Below, piece after piece: positions 9,704 through 20,819 of a DNA stretch of 64,000 nucleotides (position 1 is its first letter; each line of letters opens with the position of its first letter). The stretch is from Aurelia coerulea (taxonomy: Eukaryota; Cnidaria; Scyphozoa; Semaeostomeae; Ulmaridae): NCBI GenBank assembly GCA_039566865.1, contig CM076947.1:5463501-5527500 (forward strand). The letters run 5' to 3'. The notes below the pieces were generated by a model. That model worked only from the letters and a program-made list of their open reading frames with translations. It ran no database searches and was not told the origin of the DNA. The position numbers and the translations under genes are program-made.

Positions 9704-11100
9704 TGGCTGCACGGAATAATTTAGTTCACAACGGTTGGATGGCTAAACGCGACGTCACAGTCCGCCAAACACCCCACGTTTTTTCTGACTCACCCGGTAC
9801 ATGCCAAAAGTTTGATGGTAGTTTCTCTGAAATTAGGAATTCAGTTGCTATCACTGTCTGAATACATTTTGCAAATTTATGTAGTACACATGCAGATAAA
9901 CAGCCATCAGTATAAGGTTAAAGTTTATCGACTTTCTGAAAAGTTATAAAGCAAGGAAGGCTGATGATCCAAGACCAATGACCCTTAGAAAGGACATTAT
10001 CAACTGAAGTTTGTAAAGTATAAGGTTCCCAGAGCTTCGAACTTGCAAATTGAGCTTTTATTGTATTTTCACTGGCTTCAGGATATCAAAGTTAAGCTTG
10101 TTTCAATCTTTGGCAGGATAAATTTACTCCTCTTGATCTTATTGGGCACGATCAGCTCAAAGGGTGTTAGATATCACCTGAAACCTTTGTGCCAGACTTA
10201 ACTTCCTTTGCATCTTCTACCATAAAACACATCACTATCCATTAATTTTGAAACAAATTTGAGTGATTAAAATGTATACTTTTGACAAATACAAAACATT
10301 TTCTATATGACAACCTGACTGCTTTCATTCAGTTTAGAATCTTACTGTATTTTATAGGTGTTGCTTGAAAACACACAGATTTAGGCAATACCTTCTGATT
10401 GCTGACAGATAACAGTTTCCAAACTGCTGACACAATTTTACATTAGGATGCATATATTGATGCTGTACAGTTGTAAAATATCTTCAAAATTCGTCTTACG
10501 ATGCAAAATGTGTTGACCTAAAGCAAAACTAAAAATGATACATTTTACCCTGAATTTTGATGTGTAGTCAGGCCATAGCATAAATACATCTTAAAACTGA
10601 AAACTGTTGTTATCTGAAAACTAAAGATGAGAAAATATTTCATATTTAAATTGACAAATACTGTATGATGCCTGTTTGTGAAAACTGTCAAATAAAATGC
10701 ACCCTAGAATTAACTGCTACTGAGCGAAACTTCAATACATTTAACAGTCTGGTTTTGAAATCAAAGTCTTGAAGGAGAAAGGTGCAGCCAGAGTCATCTA
10801 GAGTTACAAGGGATTTAGCCCTGAGTATCTCTATCATATATATTTTCTCAAGACCAACACTTTCCTGCAGAGAAAATAGAGTAGATTTCAAAGCTTTAAC
10901 AAACAAACTGCATCTAAGTTGTGCACATTCCTTAATATCTTTAGAATTAATTGGATCTATATCTATGATGTTATGACGTTATGATTTATGATCATAGAGC
11001 ATACAATAGAAACCTTGCATTCAGAAACACAACACAAATTCTTCATAATTCTTTGGCAGGAAAATTGTGCTAATGTGTACAAGGCCTGTATTGTCACTGT
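9704..11100. other. AT-rich spacer, no gene seen
   Basis: No gene is recognised. A fragment at about 9779-9802 (CTGACTCACCCGGTAC) matches the terminus of the TA-flanked MITE at 50521-51102 and marks a solo end of that family. The remainder has only short chance frames. Confidence 0.4.
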
Positions 11101-11168
11101 ATGAGAACTGCAAATAGTAATAATAATGGCAATACAAACATCCCACCCTTGTCAGTTGATCACTCTGA

Positions 11169-12001
11169 TCACAATGTACAAGCTGTATGTCAGGCCACAT
11201 CTCGACTATGGCGATGTAATTTACCATGAGCAAAGCATGCCTCTTTCCCGCAAGCTAGAGTCCACGCAATATCAAGCAGCCTTAGCCGTCAGCGGGGCAT
11301 GGAGTGGAACTAATACTGACAGATTACTTGAGGAACTCGGCTGGGAATCACTCAGTAACAGAAGATGGTATCGAAGGTTGTGCCTCTTTTACAAAATTGT
11401 CAATGATCAAACTCCCCAATACTTGAGAGACTGTATCCCAGCAAGAAATGACACACAGTATAACTTACGACACCAAAGAGCTTTTAGGGAGGACAAGGTA
11501 AATACCACGAGATATTCCAAGAGCTTCTTTCCTTCTTGTGTAAAAATATGGAATGGCTTAGATTCTGAAATAAGAACCTCTACGACAATATCTCAGTTCA
11601 AAAAATCATTGATTTCCATTATAAGGCCTCAAAAAAACCTCATGCATGGAATCACTAACAGCCATGACTCAGCACTCATAACTAGACTTCGCGTTAGGTT
11701 TAGTGACCTGAACGAACATAGATTTGAGCACAATTTTGGCCGCAACAACCCAATGTGTACATGCAATGTGGCAGTGGAATCAATTGCCCATTTCTTCCTG
11801 CACTGTCAATCGTACTTACACCATAGGGATATCCTGCTTGAAGAACTATCTAACATTGTAAACAACGATGTAACTCAATTACCTGATGATCATTTATGTG
11901 ATTTGTTACTTTTTGGTAGCAAAACCTACAACACAATAGCCAACAAAATGATTCTACAATGTACTGTCAGGTACATCAAAAACACAAATCGATTTAGATA
12001 A
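11169..12001 (+). CDS. C-terminal part of LINE ORF2 (reverse-transcriptase thumb and tail)
   Basis: The frame is intact for about 277 codons from the truncation point to TAA at 11999-12001. It begins with MYKLYVRPHLDYGDVIYH, then ELGWESLSNRRWYRRL, TRLRVRFSDLNEHRF and a C-x-C...H...C arrangement (MCTCNVAVESIAHFFLHC). The last is a zinc-binding motif found at the end of many animal LINE ORF2 proteins. The polymerase palm, including the YxDD box, and the endonuclease are missing, so it cannot move itself. The next-best description is a Jockey/CR1-type element, but I cannot fix the clade. Confidence 0.85.
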
Positions 12002-12369
12002 GGAATCTAAAACTATATATTTTTACTCTTAGACAGGGGATGTTCTCCAGCGGTCTGGAAATTCGCCTAATGTTTGTCTTTGTGGCATGGGGGATTGGGC
12101 GGATTCTCGGATTGTTGGACTATTCTCCTGTCTATTTGCCCTGAATACGTTGTCCGTTGACTTCATTCATTTCTGTGTGTATAGTTTAACTTTCCTTTGC
12201 TTGAAAATATAAATATTGTAAATAGGGTTGTGGTGTGAGAGGCAACACGATAACCTTGGTTTTTTGCCTCTCACCCCAACAGTTTAAATTGAAATTGTAG
12301 TGTTTTGTTTAATGTATTTTAAATCTTATTTGTTATAGAAAAAAAACAAAAAACAAAAAAAACAAAAAA
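11169..12369 (+). mobile_element. 5'-truncated non-LTR retrotransposon with 10-bp target duplication
   Basis: The insert is bounded by ATCACTCTGA at 11159-11168 and the same ten bases at 12370-12379. It begins inside the reverse-transcriptase C-terminal region and ends in an A-rich tail (AAAACAAAAAAAACAAAAAAA-like) at about 12340-12369. That is the standard outcome of target-primed reverse transcription with 5' truncation. The 3' UTR is about 370 bp. The copy at 43.2-44.2 kb belongs to the same family. Confidence 0.92.
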
Positions 12370-13500
12370 ATCACTCTGACATGCCGTCAGAGAGAATACT
12401 GCAGAGAGAAACTGTTTTTCCAAAATCAAACACAGTATATCTCAGGATGGAAAAACTCTGTTCATCAAATGTTAGTGATATAAAAAAGTTGTTGGATTTG
12501 ACTTCAAATGATTATGGTCTAAATGAGCTATGTTACATTCCCAGTATTGCTACTTCACCTTTCTTGCTTGCATCTAATCAACTTAACCAAGAAACAATTT
12601 TAGCTAATGAACAGAATGAAATTTCATTATCTCCAGTTTATTTCATACCATGGGGTTTCGTTGATAATCTAATGATAAAAAGTAATCCAGTCAAAATTTC
12701 TGACAATGTAAAGGGTTTGAAAAAGATTATCACAATTATCGTTGAGAAACTGAAAGATAGCAAAGATGGCGTTTTATTGCAACAAGCTTGATTGAATCTA
12801 TCCTAGAGCATGCTAACAAACAACCCTCAGTTTATTCATAATCAGACAATATAATTGTCTCCATTGTCTATGCAGAATTGCTAAGAAAACAGGGCTTTGC
12901 AGCCATGTTAAGGGAACATTTGATATATGCTTACTGTAAGATTGTCAAGCTTCAAGGAATTAAATCATCTATTTTTGCCAAGTTCAACTCTGTCTCCCGA
13001 AGGCAGCTTTGTAATTCTTTATTGATCAATGCAGCAAACTGTAGTATTCAGTTAGGCTCAGCTCAGCTCAGCACTGTATTGACATACTGGATACTTTAGC
13101 ACTTCAAGAGGGTGACATAATCAACATACATCACTTTATCTGTGCAAATAGCCTCACAAGCAGTGCTTTTGCTTGCCAGGGTAACTTTACTGCAGCTCTA
13201 GAGAAAGCAGAACTATGCTGTGATACCTTAGCAGCAAAACTACCTGGCAACCATAACATTCTCGCCACTGCCTTCAATCGGCTAGGTGTGATACTGGCTG
13301 CAAGCAAGAAATTTGAAGTAGCAATCCTAAATTTTGAAAGAGCGCTAGACATCATCAAGAAAACAGGTGGTCAAAAAAGCATACAAAATGTGCTGACACG
13401 TATTAACAAATTTTTAGCTAAGTGTGTAAGAGCCAATGAAATTGAACAAACACAACTGAAGAAACACATAGAAACAATTCACAGTTTGCCAGTTATGTAA

Positions 13501-15111
13501 ATCCGCATCAACACCAAGACCGGACTGTGAACGACGACTTTATTCTGCAGGCCAGCAGGTCAAGTAATCTGCGGGTCAAACACAAAAGCAAACATGCGAG
13601 TCACCACCAGGCACAGTGATCCAGATTACCGAAATTAGGGAATAAATAGGGAAAAATGAAACTTGTAAAATTTACAATTTTGCTAGCTATTATCAAAAAG
13701 CATACCCTGGCATACATAGTGAAATAAATTTCAGCAAAATCGGACTTCTGACTGCAGAGAAATGGCATTTTGAAGTTGGAAGAAATTGATTAGGTCAAAG
13801 GTCAGTGCAATTTCCCGTCAAAATTCACATTGTTGGCAGAATTTCGATAACTTGCAAACAGAGTTTTTTCCACTTCCTGAACTCCGATTGCAGCTATTTT
13901 TGTTTTATTTTGTAGGTTGTTGCCTACATTTAACTACTATCTATTCATTCATACAATCTGATGAAGGATAATTCGTTTCTTGCATGTCCTTCAAACTGTG
14001 CTTTTTGGTACTACATCTCCGAAAAACTGAAGAATTCTGACTTTAAGGCTAAAAACAAAAATTAGGCGGAAAAAGGCGGAAATGGCACCTATCCCTTGTG
14101 GAAGTGCTATTTCCAATGGACCTTTATGCCAAAGGATTCGTACAAATTCGTACAGATAAGAGAGCTATGCTATTTTGAAAAAGATTACCCCGGCTACTTG
14201 ATTTTAGTGAAAAATCGCCTTTTTTCATAATTTTGTATTTCTTTCCTAATAATTCCATCCTAAATGTTTTTACACCACCGTTACTACCTCAAACCAATCA
14301 AATTCATCTTTCTCCATTATTCTAATGAGCTCTAATTTATCATAAAACTATAATTTGAGTCCAATTTCCTCAATAAATCGTCAAGTATTTTCGCACATAG
14401 ATTGTACGATTGTCTTTTCCTCCATCAGTAGACACACTCAATTCTTTTTTGGCGATTTCGCTTCACAAGAATGCTCCTGGCTTAGAGATGACTGGTGAAG
14501 ATGTTAAAAGCATGCGCACAAAATATCATATCATACAAAATATCATACAATTTCATATCTATCAGTTTTGATGTTCATCTCGTTTCTTCCATAATCTGCA
14601 TAAGAAGAGCATATCTCGCTTTTCTTCATCTTCTCGGTGTTTTGCTATGCGTTCTCATCAGAGTGGAAAGTCCCTTTGCTGCTGTTATAGCGCTTTTCTC
14701 TCATTTCCTTATAATGTAGATGTTGTCTGCAGTATATTTGCGATGGCACATCAATTCTGCAACATCACCTGCAATAGCATCTTGCTTTTCTCTTGTTACC
14801 GTTGCTGCTGTACGTCAAAATTTTGTAGCATTTACACGAAATGGGACGATTCCTGCCTTTTCCCAAATATAATTTATCCCTGCGCTGACCGAGCTCGATG
14901 ACAATGACGCACCATTTGAGGAAACAAAAAACGCATCTTGATTTGGCTCGTAACACACCATCTGTGGCCTTACATGCCTTGCATATATCTCCAACCATGC
15001 ATGCTCATTTTCCGGCAGGACTACTGAAGGATATCAATGCTTCTCAGAATGTAAAATATTCTTGATTCTCTGAAGATGTCTGCATTTTTTAAATTTTTGA
15101 TAGAAACAACA
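13501..15111. other. Spacer, no gene seen
   Basis: About 1.6 kb without a recognisable gene. The open frames around 14.5-15.0 kb are short, Cys/Phe-rich and overlap on both strands, which argues against coding. Confidence 0.4.
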
Positions 15112-15115
15112 TTAA

Positions 15116-15549
15116 AGACCCTGTGCTAACCAGCAGTCTTTGCAGGCATTATTTGCAAGATAGATAAACAACCTTGTGCAAGATGACACGTGCAAGGTAT
15201 GCAAGTTGGAATGGCTCCTTTGAAATTGGAGAAAGGGAAATATCAAATTTTGGACTCTACAGCATTGTCTATGTAACAGCGCCATTCAGTTGGAAACTTT
15301 ATCAGAGATTTGTTTTGTTATCAGGAAGAACAGCATTTAATTGTGCATACAACTGACAGGAAACTCGGCATTGAAAAAATTTAATATGTGGAATTGGCAT
15401 TCTTTAATTAGCTCACAAGCTGACCAGACTTTCTTTTGTTCTTTTGGGGACAAGGAATTTTTGCAATGATCTGTGGGATTTTAAGGGTCTCTGAAAATGC
15501 ATTGTAGGATAGCTGATGACCACAAAGACCCATGGTTAGCACAGGGTCT
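15116..15549. mobile_element. TTAA-flanked (piggyBac-type) MITE, 434 bp
   Basis: Perfect 17-bp terminal inverted repeats, AGACCCTGTGCTAACCA at 15116-15132 and TGGTTAGCACAGGGTCT at 15533-15549, are flanked by TTAA at 15112-15115 and 15550-15553. TTAA is the diagnostic piggyBac target. No transposase is encoded. Two piggyBac transposase relics lie elsewhere in this window, but I cannot show that either shares these termini. Confidence 0.9.
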
Positions 15550-15630
15550 TTAAGTTATATTGATATAAACAAACACAAAAGCATGGATGCAGTATGGATT
15601 CTTTCCTGGACAGTAAAATAACTTTAAATA

Positions 15631-15712
15631 AATCCAACACTTCCAATGCATCCAACACATTCAACGCATCAAACACTTTCAACGCATCCAGCACATCTAA
15701 CCCTTCCAAACC
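15631..15712 (+). repeat. Short tandem repeat of a 9-10 bp unit
   Basis: Variants of TCCAACACATTCAACGCA alternate for about 80 bp. In one plus frame (15594-15785) this encodes an Asn/Ser/Thr/Ala-rich run of the type NASNTFNASNTFNAS. The frame has no recognised domain and is probably only the translation of the repeat. Confidence 0.7.
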
Positions 15713-15816
15713 AAATGTTAGGCCATTCATAACCCAAGCCGCATCTTCATGCAGAGATAAACTCAGAAAATCACGCCAAGAGTAAATGTTAAGCGGAGTA
15801 ATGACAGCAGGTAAAG

Positions 15817-16937
15817 CTAAAATGATAGATTTCGAAAGTGTCTCAGCACCGAGTCATTGTAACTTGTACTTCTTATTAGAATCATCTGGCGGAGGGCTTC
15901 CGTGTCTCTTAATCCCTTCCCCGCGGGTCTGGCTTTTAGACTCGCAGGACAGGCGGGGGTGATTCCCCTCACATCTTGAGCAAACATGCCTATATTTGCA
16001 TCTGGGGAAGCTACAACTGCCATTATTCCAATTATAGCACACTTAATCCTTCCTAGTAGTTGGCCTTGATTTTGGGGCTTTGTGGCTGAATTATGGGCAC
16101 CCCATGTGAGAACAGTGGATAGATACAACGTGGGATCCATCACTGACCAAGAAAGATTAAGATTATCGGCAGCTTGTTTCCGGAAAGCTTTGTCATACTC
16201 CATCCAGCCTTTACCCCGGATGCCACGGTGCGCTTTTGCCACGATCAAAAAATAAGAAATCAATGGGGCACGTTTTTCAGGGGCTGTTTTTGCGACCAAT
16301 GCAGCGTAAACTGCCCATGCCTCCGCCCAGTCCACAAAGGACTCAACTGGTTGAAGGTCAGTGCGGAGGAGCCGTGCTAATTGGATACTTGTGGGCTCAA
16401 CTGTTGGTAGACTGTTCAAGTTGCATAAACGTAACAGAGCAAAATCCACATATTTATTCTTTTGGATCATGTTAGCAATATATCCTGGTACTGGGGGAGA
16501 CCGCCCATTACTGAAATCGCTGGAGCAGAAAATTGGCCTAACAACTGTTGAGGGTTGAACACCAATGTTTCATTATTCACAGAAGCAAACCCTTGTAAAG
16601 GTAAAGTTATTGTTGGTAAACCTTGAGCTTGAGTACCTTGACTTGTTGAAATGGGTATGAAATTTGGGACCTCAGAGGATGGACCCTGACCCCCTTGCAG
16701 CGGGATGCTAGGCCTACCTTCCTGGGACATATTCCCTTGACTTGTCGATGGAGATGGTGCAATTTCTCTCTGTGCCGTCGCCATAAAACGCTGCAGGGTA
16801 GTTTCGATATTCGATAGAGTAGATTCAACATTTGTCATCCTCGCACCAAGGTCTCCGCCAGCGGCGGCGCCATCATTTGAATCACCCATATTGACTATAT
16901 ATGACTCAATTTTAGCAGCAAAGGACTTAAGCTTCAA
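15817..16937 (-). pseudogene. Gag-like protein of a DIRS-type (tyrosine-recombinase) retroelement
   Basis: Three frames on the minus strand follow one another. The first (16937-16467) starts with ATG and encodes a coiled-coil-like N-terminus (RMTNVESTLSNIETTLQRF) and a Gln/Pro/Ser-rich linker ending near GGLPQYQDILL. The second (about 16490-16060) continues GYIANMIQKNKYVDFALL and contains VDWAEAWAVYAALVAKTAPE and a WMEYDKAFRKQAA segment. The third (16042-15854) carries the zinc knuckle CYNWNNGSCSFPRCKYRHVC followed by SRCEGNHPRLSC. This order of a capsid-like region and a C/H-rich finger is seen in cnidarian DIRS-like gag genes. Two frameshifts make it non-functional. The downstream minus strand (15.85-15.54 kb) has only a weak hint of more. 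Confidence 0.65.
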
Positions 16938-18264
16938 GGCGTTACCACACAGTAAAATAAAACGGTCTCACCGGGTCACTCGAAATCTTATCTTTCACTT
17001 GTGTCTTTTTCTAAATCTTTTCGAAACTGTGCGCTGAATAACTCTCTCTTCTCTTTCCTTTTCTCTTACAGCAGCAGAAACTTTGTCTTGATTGAAGGCT
17101 TTGAACAACGAACTGAGTGATTCAGTCCATGATTCAGAATATATGCATCCTAATTGCTATTTACGTGACGTATTCAATGCCAAGAAACTAGAGATCAAAC
17201 AGCGCGAACGAGACATTCGGAATACTACATAGGCGGTCCGATGACTTGCCTTATGATTTATTACATACACTCATGCCAAGTACTTAATCTCTTATGAATT
17301 TAGATATGGCACGATGACAACTAGCCTAGAGGAATGAAATACGAAAGTCTTAGTGATCTGCAAATTCAGGTCCATGTTTTAGGCTGGAGCTGGATCTTGG
17401 AGCAGGAGCTGAGATCCCAGAAACAAACCGAGTAAAACCTTCCTGAGCAGTATTAACCCAGCTTAAAATTGCATTTAACCCCCATTAAAACTCTTCTTGT
17501 GCGAGACATCAAAAGTATGTCAAAAGAACAATCAGTTTTTTCTGGTAACGAAGTAAGGCTGGCCACATCATGAAAATCAGTGTGCCTATTTTGTGCTCTA
17601 AATCAGCACCTTCAAAATGGTGACGCTCAAAACAAACCCTTGTTGTCATTTGTAGATAGCAAATACAGATCTTTCCAAAGTTACTGTAAAGCTTGTTACC
17701 TCGATCCTGTAATATAGAATTGTATTCTTCTCACACTTTTTGAATTAGCGCATGATCATTTGTCACGGTCAAGCAGACCCCGGTTTGGCTAATAAAAGCC
17801 TGAGGCCTCTGGTCCAGTGACTATCAGGATTATATTTGTGTACAACCTAGCCTAATAGACAAAATACTGAGGTTGCTATCTTCGTAGAACTAAGGTCAGA
17901 TACATGATAGTCCGGTAGTGGAAGGGGGAGTATCACCCAGAGAGGGAGTAAATGAGATGAGGTGCACTATAGCAATTTGGGGGCGTAGATTCCAAATTTC
18001 GATGTTATTCAGTTAGATAAGGGGGTGTTTACAAGATATGGGGGCATCTACCCCCAAACACGGGGCCAATGTTTCTACACGAGAAAACGTGCGGACAGCC
18101 ATATAATCGAATGCAACAACGTAAATCACAGATCAGAAGCTCATGTCTCTCGAATTTTCATTGCATTCACCGTTGCCCCCATCTTTTGTTATGTTGCCCC
18201 CAAAAAGGGGACTTTCGACATATACTAGTAAAACTGTCTATAGATATATATTTTCTGGTCAATT
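16938..18264. other. Spacer, no gene seen
   Basis: The stretch upstream of the gag relic has no recognised gene. A G-rich part at 17.92-18.07 kb contains repeated GGGGGC and GGGGGT runs. An LTR or split direct repeat for the DIRS-like relic was looked for and not seen. Confidence 0.35.
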
Positions 18265-18558
18265 ATGGGCTGTAGAATCCAAATTTGCTATTATTTTTCA
18301 TGTCTGAGGCTGTTTAAGCCACACATACAACACTTGCCCAATATGATTAGAATTACAATAAAAGATACATTGAAAACTACAAAACCAGGTCGGCATATCA
18401 AGCCTTTAGAGCTGCTGGCATATCCCAGTGATCCAGATCTTTGCATTATGCGCCTTTTCAAAGAATATTTACTCAGAACTTCCACCTTACGAGAAGGAAA
18501 CAACCAATTACTGATAAGACGGCGCAATGCTGCAATTTGCTGTATCGTCCATCAATAG
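18265..18558 (+). pseudogene. Fragment of a DIRS/Crypton-type tyrosine recombinase
   Basis: A 97-codon open frame contains the core-domain stretch TLKTTKPGRHIKPLELLAYP then DPDLCIMRLFKEYLLRTSTL and NNQLLI. It resembles the part of animal-type tyrosine recombinases between the first catalytic Arg region and the HxxR box (pattern K-SRPGRH-...-YP-D--LCVV--L--YL-RT--LR). The catalytic Arg-His-Arg-Tyr set is not present, so this is a small relic. It is on the opposite strand to the gag relic 1.3 kb away. Confidence 0.55.
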
Positions 18559-18760
18559 CGATAACTACGAACGTGTGATCAGTCTATTGGAAAGGTAGAT
18601 AGATTACCCACAGCATAGGCCACGTCCAGACAGTGTCCACACAGCCATGAAAATGTTCTATGTTGTTAATGAACATTTATAACGACGGCAACAAGAGTTC
18701 AAGAAAACCAGCCGTGCGTCCTCTCCTTTTCAGCCTTTGCACTCTTGCAGCTTTGAGAAA
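18559..18760. other. Short spacer before the CACTA transposase
   Basis: No gene is seen. It should hold the promoter and leader of the CACTA-type transposase if that gene was ever complete. No CACTA-type terminal repeat is recognisable. Confidence 0.3.
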
Positions 18761-19029
18761 ATGGAAGGACCAAACAGAAGGAACCAGAGATATTGTGATC
18801 ATTGTAATCGTTGGGTATCACGAGGAACATATTACAATCACCGCATCCTTTATGGAAAGAAATATGACATGGCTAATGTGGAAAGTGAAAGAGTAATAGC
18901 AGATGAGGGAGCCACAGCAGATGAGTCGACAATCTCAATGGATTTGACAGAAGAACATGATGAAGAAGATCAAATGTTTTCTTTTTGTGGTAGGTATCAA
19001 GGGGCACAGCCAGGTTCCTGCTTTTAGGG

Positions 19030-19820
19030 TGTGGGCCCGGGGGAGGTACTATCGACCATGTTTTGGTCAGGGACGTGCCATTGAAGCTTCAAAAACATAC
19101 CCGTTCCTTATACCTGACATTTAATTTTCCGAAAATACATACCCAACCTTATACCAATCTGAAAAGTATACCAAAATCGTGAAAACCGATACCCTTCCTT
19201 ACACCAAAATTGCTAAAATTGATACCATTCCTTATACTGTACCAAAATCATGAAAACCGATACCCTTCCTTATACCAAAATTGTGAAAATCGATACCATT
19301 CCTTATACCAAAATTGTGAAATTGACACCATTCCTTTTTTTTAAGAAACTTGGATCAGCACTTAGTACTAAAAGTTTCTTAATTTCGCACGAAAATTTCA
19401 GTGTTTTAGTAGTAAAAGTTTCTTAATTAGTTTCTTATTTTGTTGGGCCTAAAATTGCGGTATAGTTGGCAGTTGAGCCTTCTTATCGACAAAGGGCTTC
19501 CATTTTGCATTGACATTGTCACCACGAATATGCATTTTTAGGCAAAAATTAACAATTTTTGCAGTCAAAAGTTAAAAAAGACTTTTGTTAGAGAGACATA
19601 AAATAAGAGAGACATACGTATAAAATTTCAGAGTTTCTTAACTGTTCTTGAGCGTAGTACTAGAGTTTCTTAAATTTTTGGTAATCGTAGTACTAGTTCT
19701 TATAAACCAGTTTCTTATTAAAAAAACGTGTATACCAAAATAGCAAAAGTTGATACCCTCCCCGATGGCACATTCCCATACCCAAAATATGTGTAGTGCC
19801 CCCTGGGGGGGGGGGGGCAA
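19030..19820. mobile_element. MITE with GTTTCTTA-rich core inside intron 1 of the CACTA transposase
   Basis: The ends are imperfect inverted repeats. CGGGGGAGGTACTA and CATGTTTTGGTCAGGGACGT on the left pair with the reverse complements of CATATTTTGGGTATGGGAAT and AGGGGGCACTACA on the right. The left subterminal zone holds a run of about 30-bp units built on GATACCATTCCTTATACC and AAAATTGTGAAAA (about 19100-19330). The centre (about 19332-19727) has its own inverted ends, TTTTTTTAAGAAACTTGG against CCAGTTTCTTATTAAAAAAA, and looks like a nested second element. Exact outer edges are uncertain because the right end is a long G run. Confidence 0.65.
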
Positions 19821-20117
19821 TGCCAATTGTGAGGGAAGCAAGACACATGTCCTTATTAGTTACCGTCCTCCTTAGAGTCCTCCCTAATGTCCTCTTCCGG
19901 GTCCTGGTGTGGATCCTGGGTCCTCTTTCTGGTATGCTGGACATGTGGAGTTTCTAAAGAAGAGAATTACTTTCAAATGAATATGTTTTGAATGACTATC
20001 TTTTTGTTTGTAGACAGAAACAATTCTTTGTATTCTGATGACAATGAAATGGGTGGTGATGAAAATCTAGAAGAACTTGAACAAATAAATATTGAAGAAA
20101 CTCCAATTGTCTTACTG

Positions 20118-20819
20118 GTATGCATTATTATTGTATTGTATTGATTGATATTGTATCTAACAGTTTTTCTGTTTTGTATTAGCACAGTTGTAGAAATTCA
20201 AGAAAGAGCTTACTTGGCCACAATGAAATGACACATGACCTGCCATAAGATAGGGTGTGCCACTAAGATTGCAAGACAGTAGACCCACCTCTAATGCATC
20301 CTTTCTATTCACCCTTAAGAAAAATTTCAGCTTGCAGAAGCTTGACAGAAGCATTGACTTTGGCTTGAAGTAGCTTAAATTGAGTATATGGAGACAATTT
20401 TTGCAAGTTTGCAGGTATGATTAGAGCTTGATGAGTCTTGACAATAATCCAATCTGACGCTAAAATTATTCTCAGACATCCTACAATCAAGCTTGACTGA
20501 GTTTGCCTTCCATTCAGAAAATGCATGGTGAAAGCTAGCACAAGCAGTGCAAATTCTCTCTTGAATCAAGCTCTCAAACATACTCAAATCAAGTTCAGCT
20601 TGAAGCATGCTGCAAACATGCTCAATAAGGGCAGCAACAAAATAGTTTCAAAAGCCAATATGCGATGTGTTCTAATTATAAATCTTCATTAATTCTATAG
20701 GAATTTGATATGAAGAACGCAATGCATTTTGGCAATATATTCCTTGCTGCCAGCTTTAGCATAACTGTCTACTGCTTTTTTCATGTGATTTTCACAAATT
20801 TTTAAATCTAATTTTACAG
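20118..20819 (+). other. Intron 2 of the CACTA-type transposase
   Basis: This is a GT-AG interval of 702 bp that preserves frame between the acidic exon and the core exon. It is AT-rich, ends in a TTTTACAG acceptor and contains several scattered GCTTGA and AAGCTTGA motifs but no gene. Confidence 0.6.

Larger units (their letters stand above)
11101..13500 (+). pseudogene. Broken gene with a TPR-like C-terminal region, split by a LINE
   Basis: An ATG frame at 11101-11168 resumes in phase at 12380 once the LINE and one copy of its target duplication are subtracted. It then runs to a TGA at 12789-12791, 160 codons in total. A related frame follows at 12878-13099 (a segment with YAYCKIVKL and CSIQLGSAQLS). 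It shifts at a CTCAG triple repeat near 13066 into a frame ending at 13498-13500. That last segment has the helical pattern of tetratricopeptide repeats: GNFTAALEKAELCCDTLAAK, HNILATAFNRLGVILAASKK and FEVAILNFERALDIIKK. TPRs bind proteins. I do not recognise the gene, and it may be a host gene or an exon cluster. The LINE, a stop at 12789 and the CTCAG shift break it. Confidence 0.5.

Noticed and set aside
15536..15785. Asn/Ser-rich protein or its Leu/Asp-rich antisense as a real gene
   Set aside because: The composition comes from a 9-10 bp tandem repeat next to the MITE.
19693..19944. Arg-rich minus-strand frame
   Set aside because: It overlaps the MITE end and a long G run. No domain is present.
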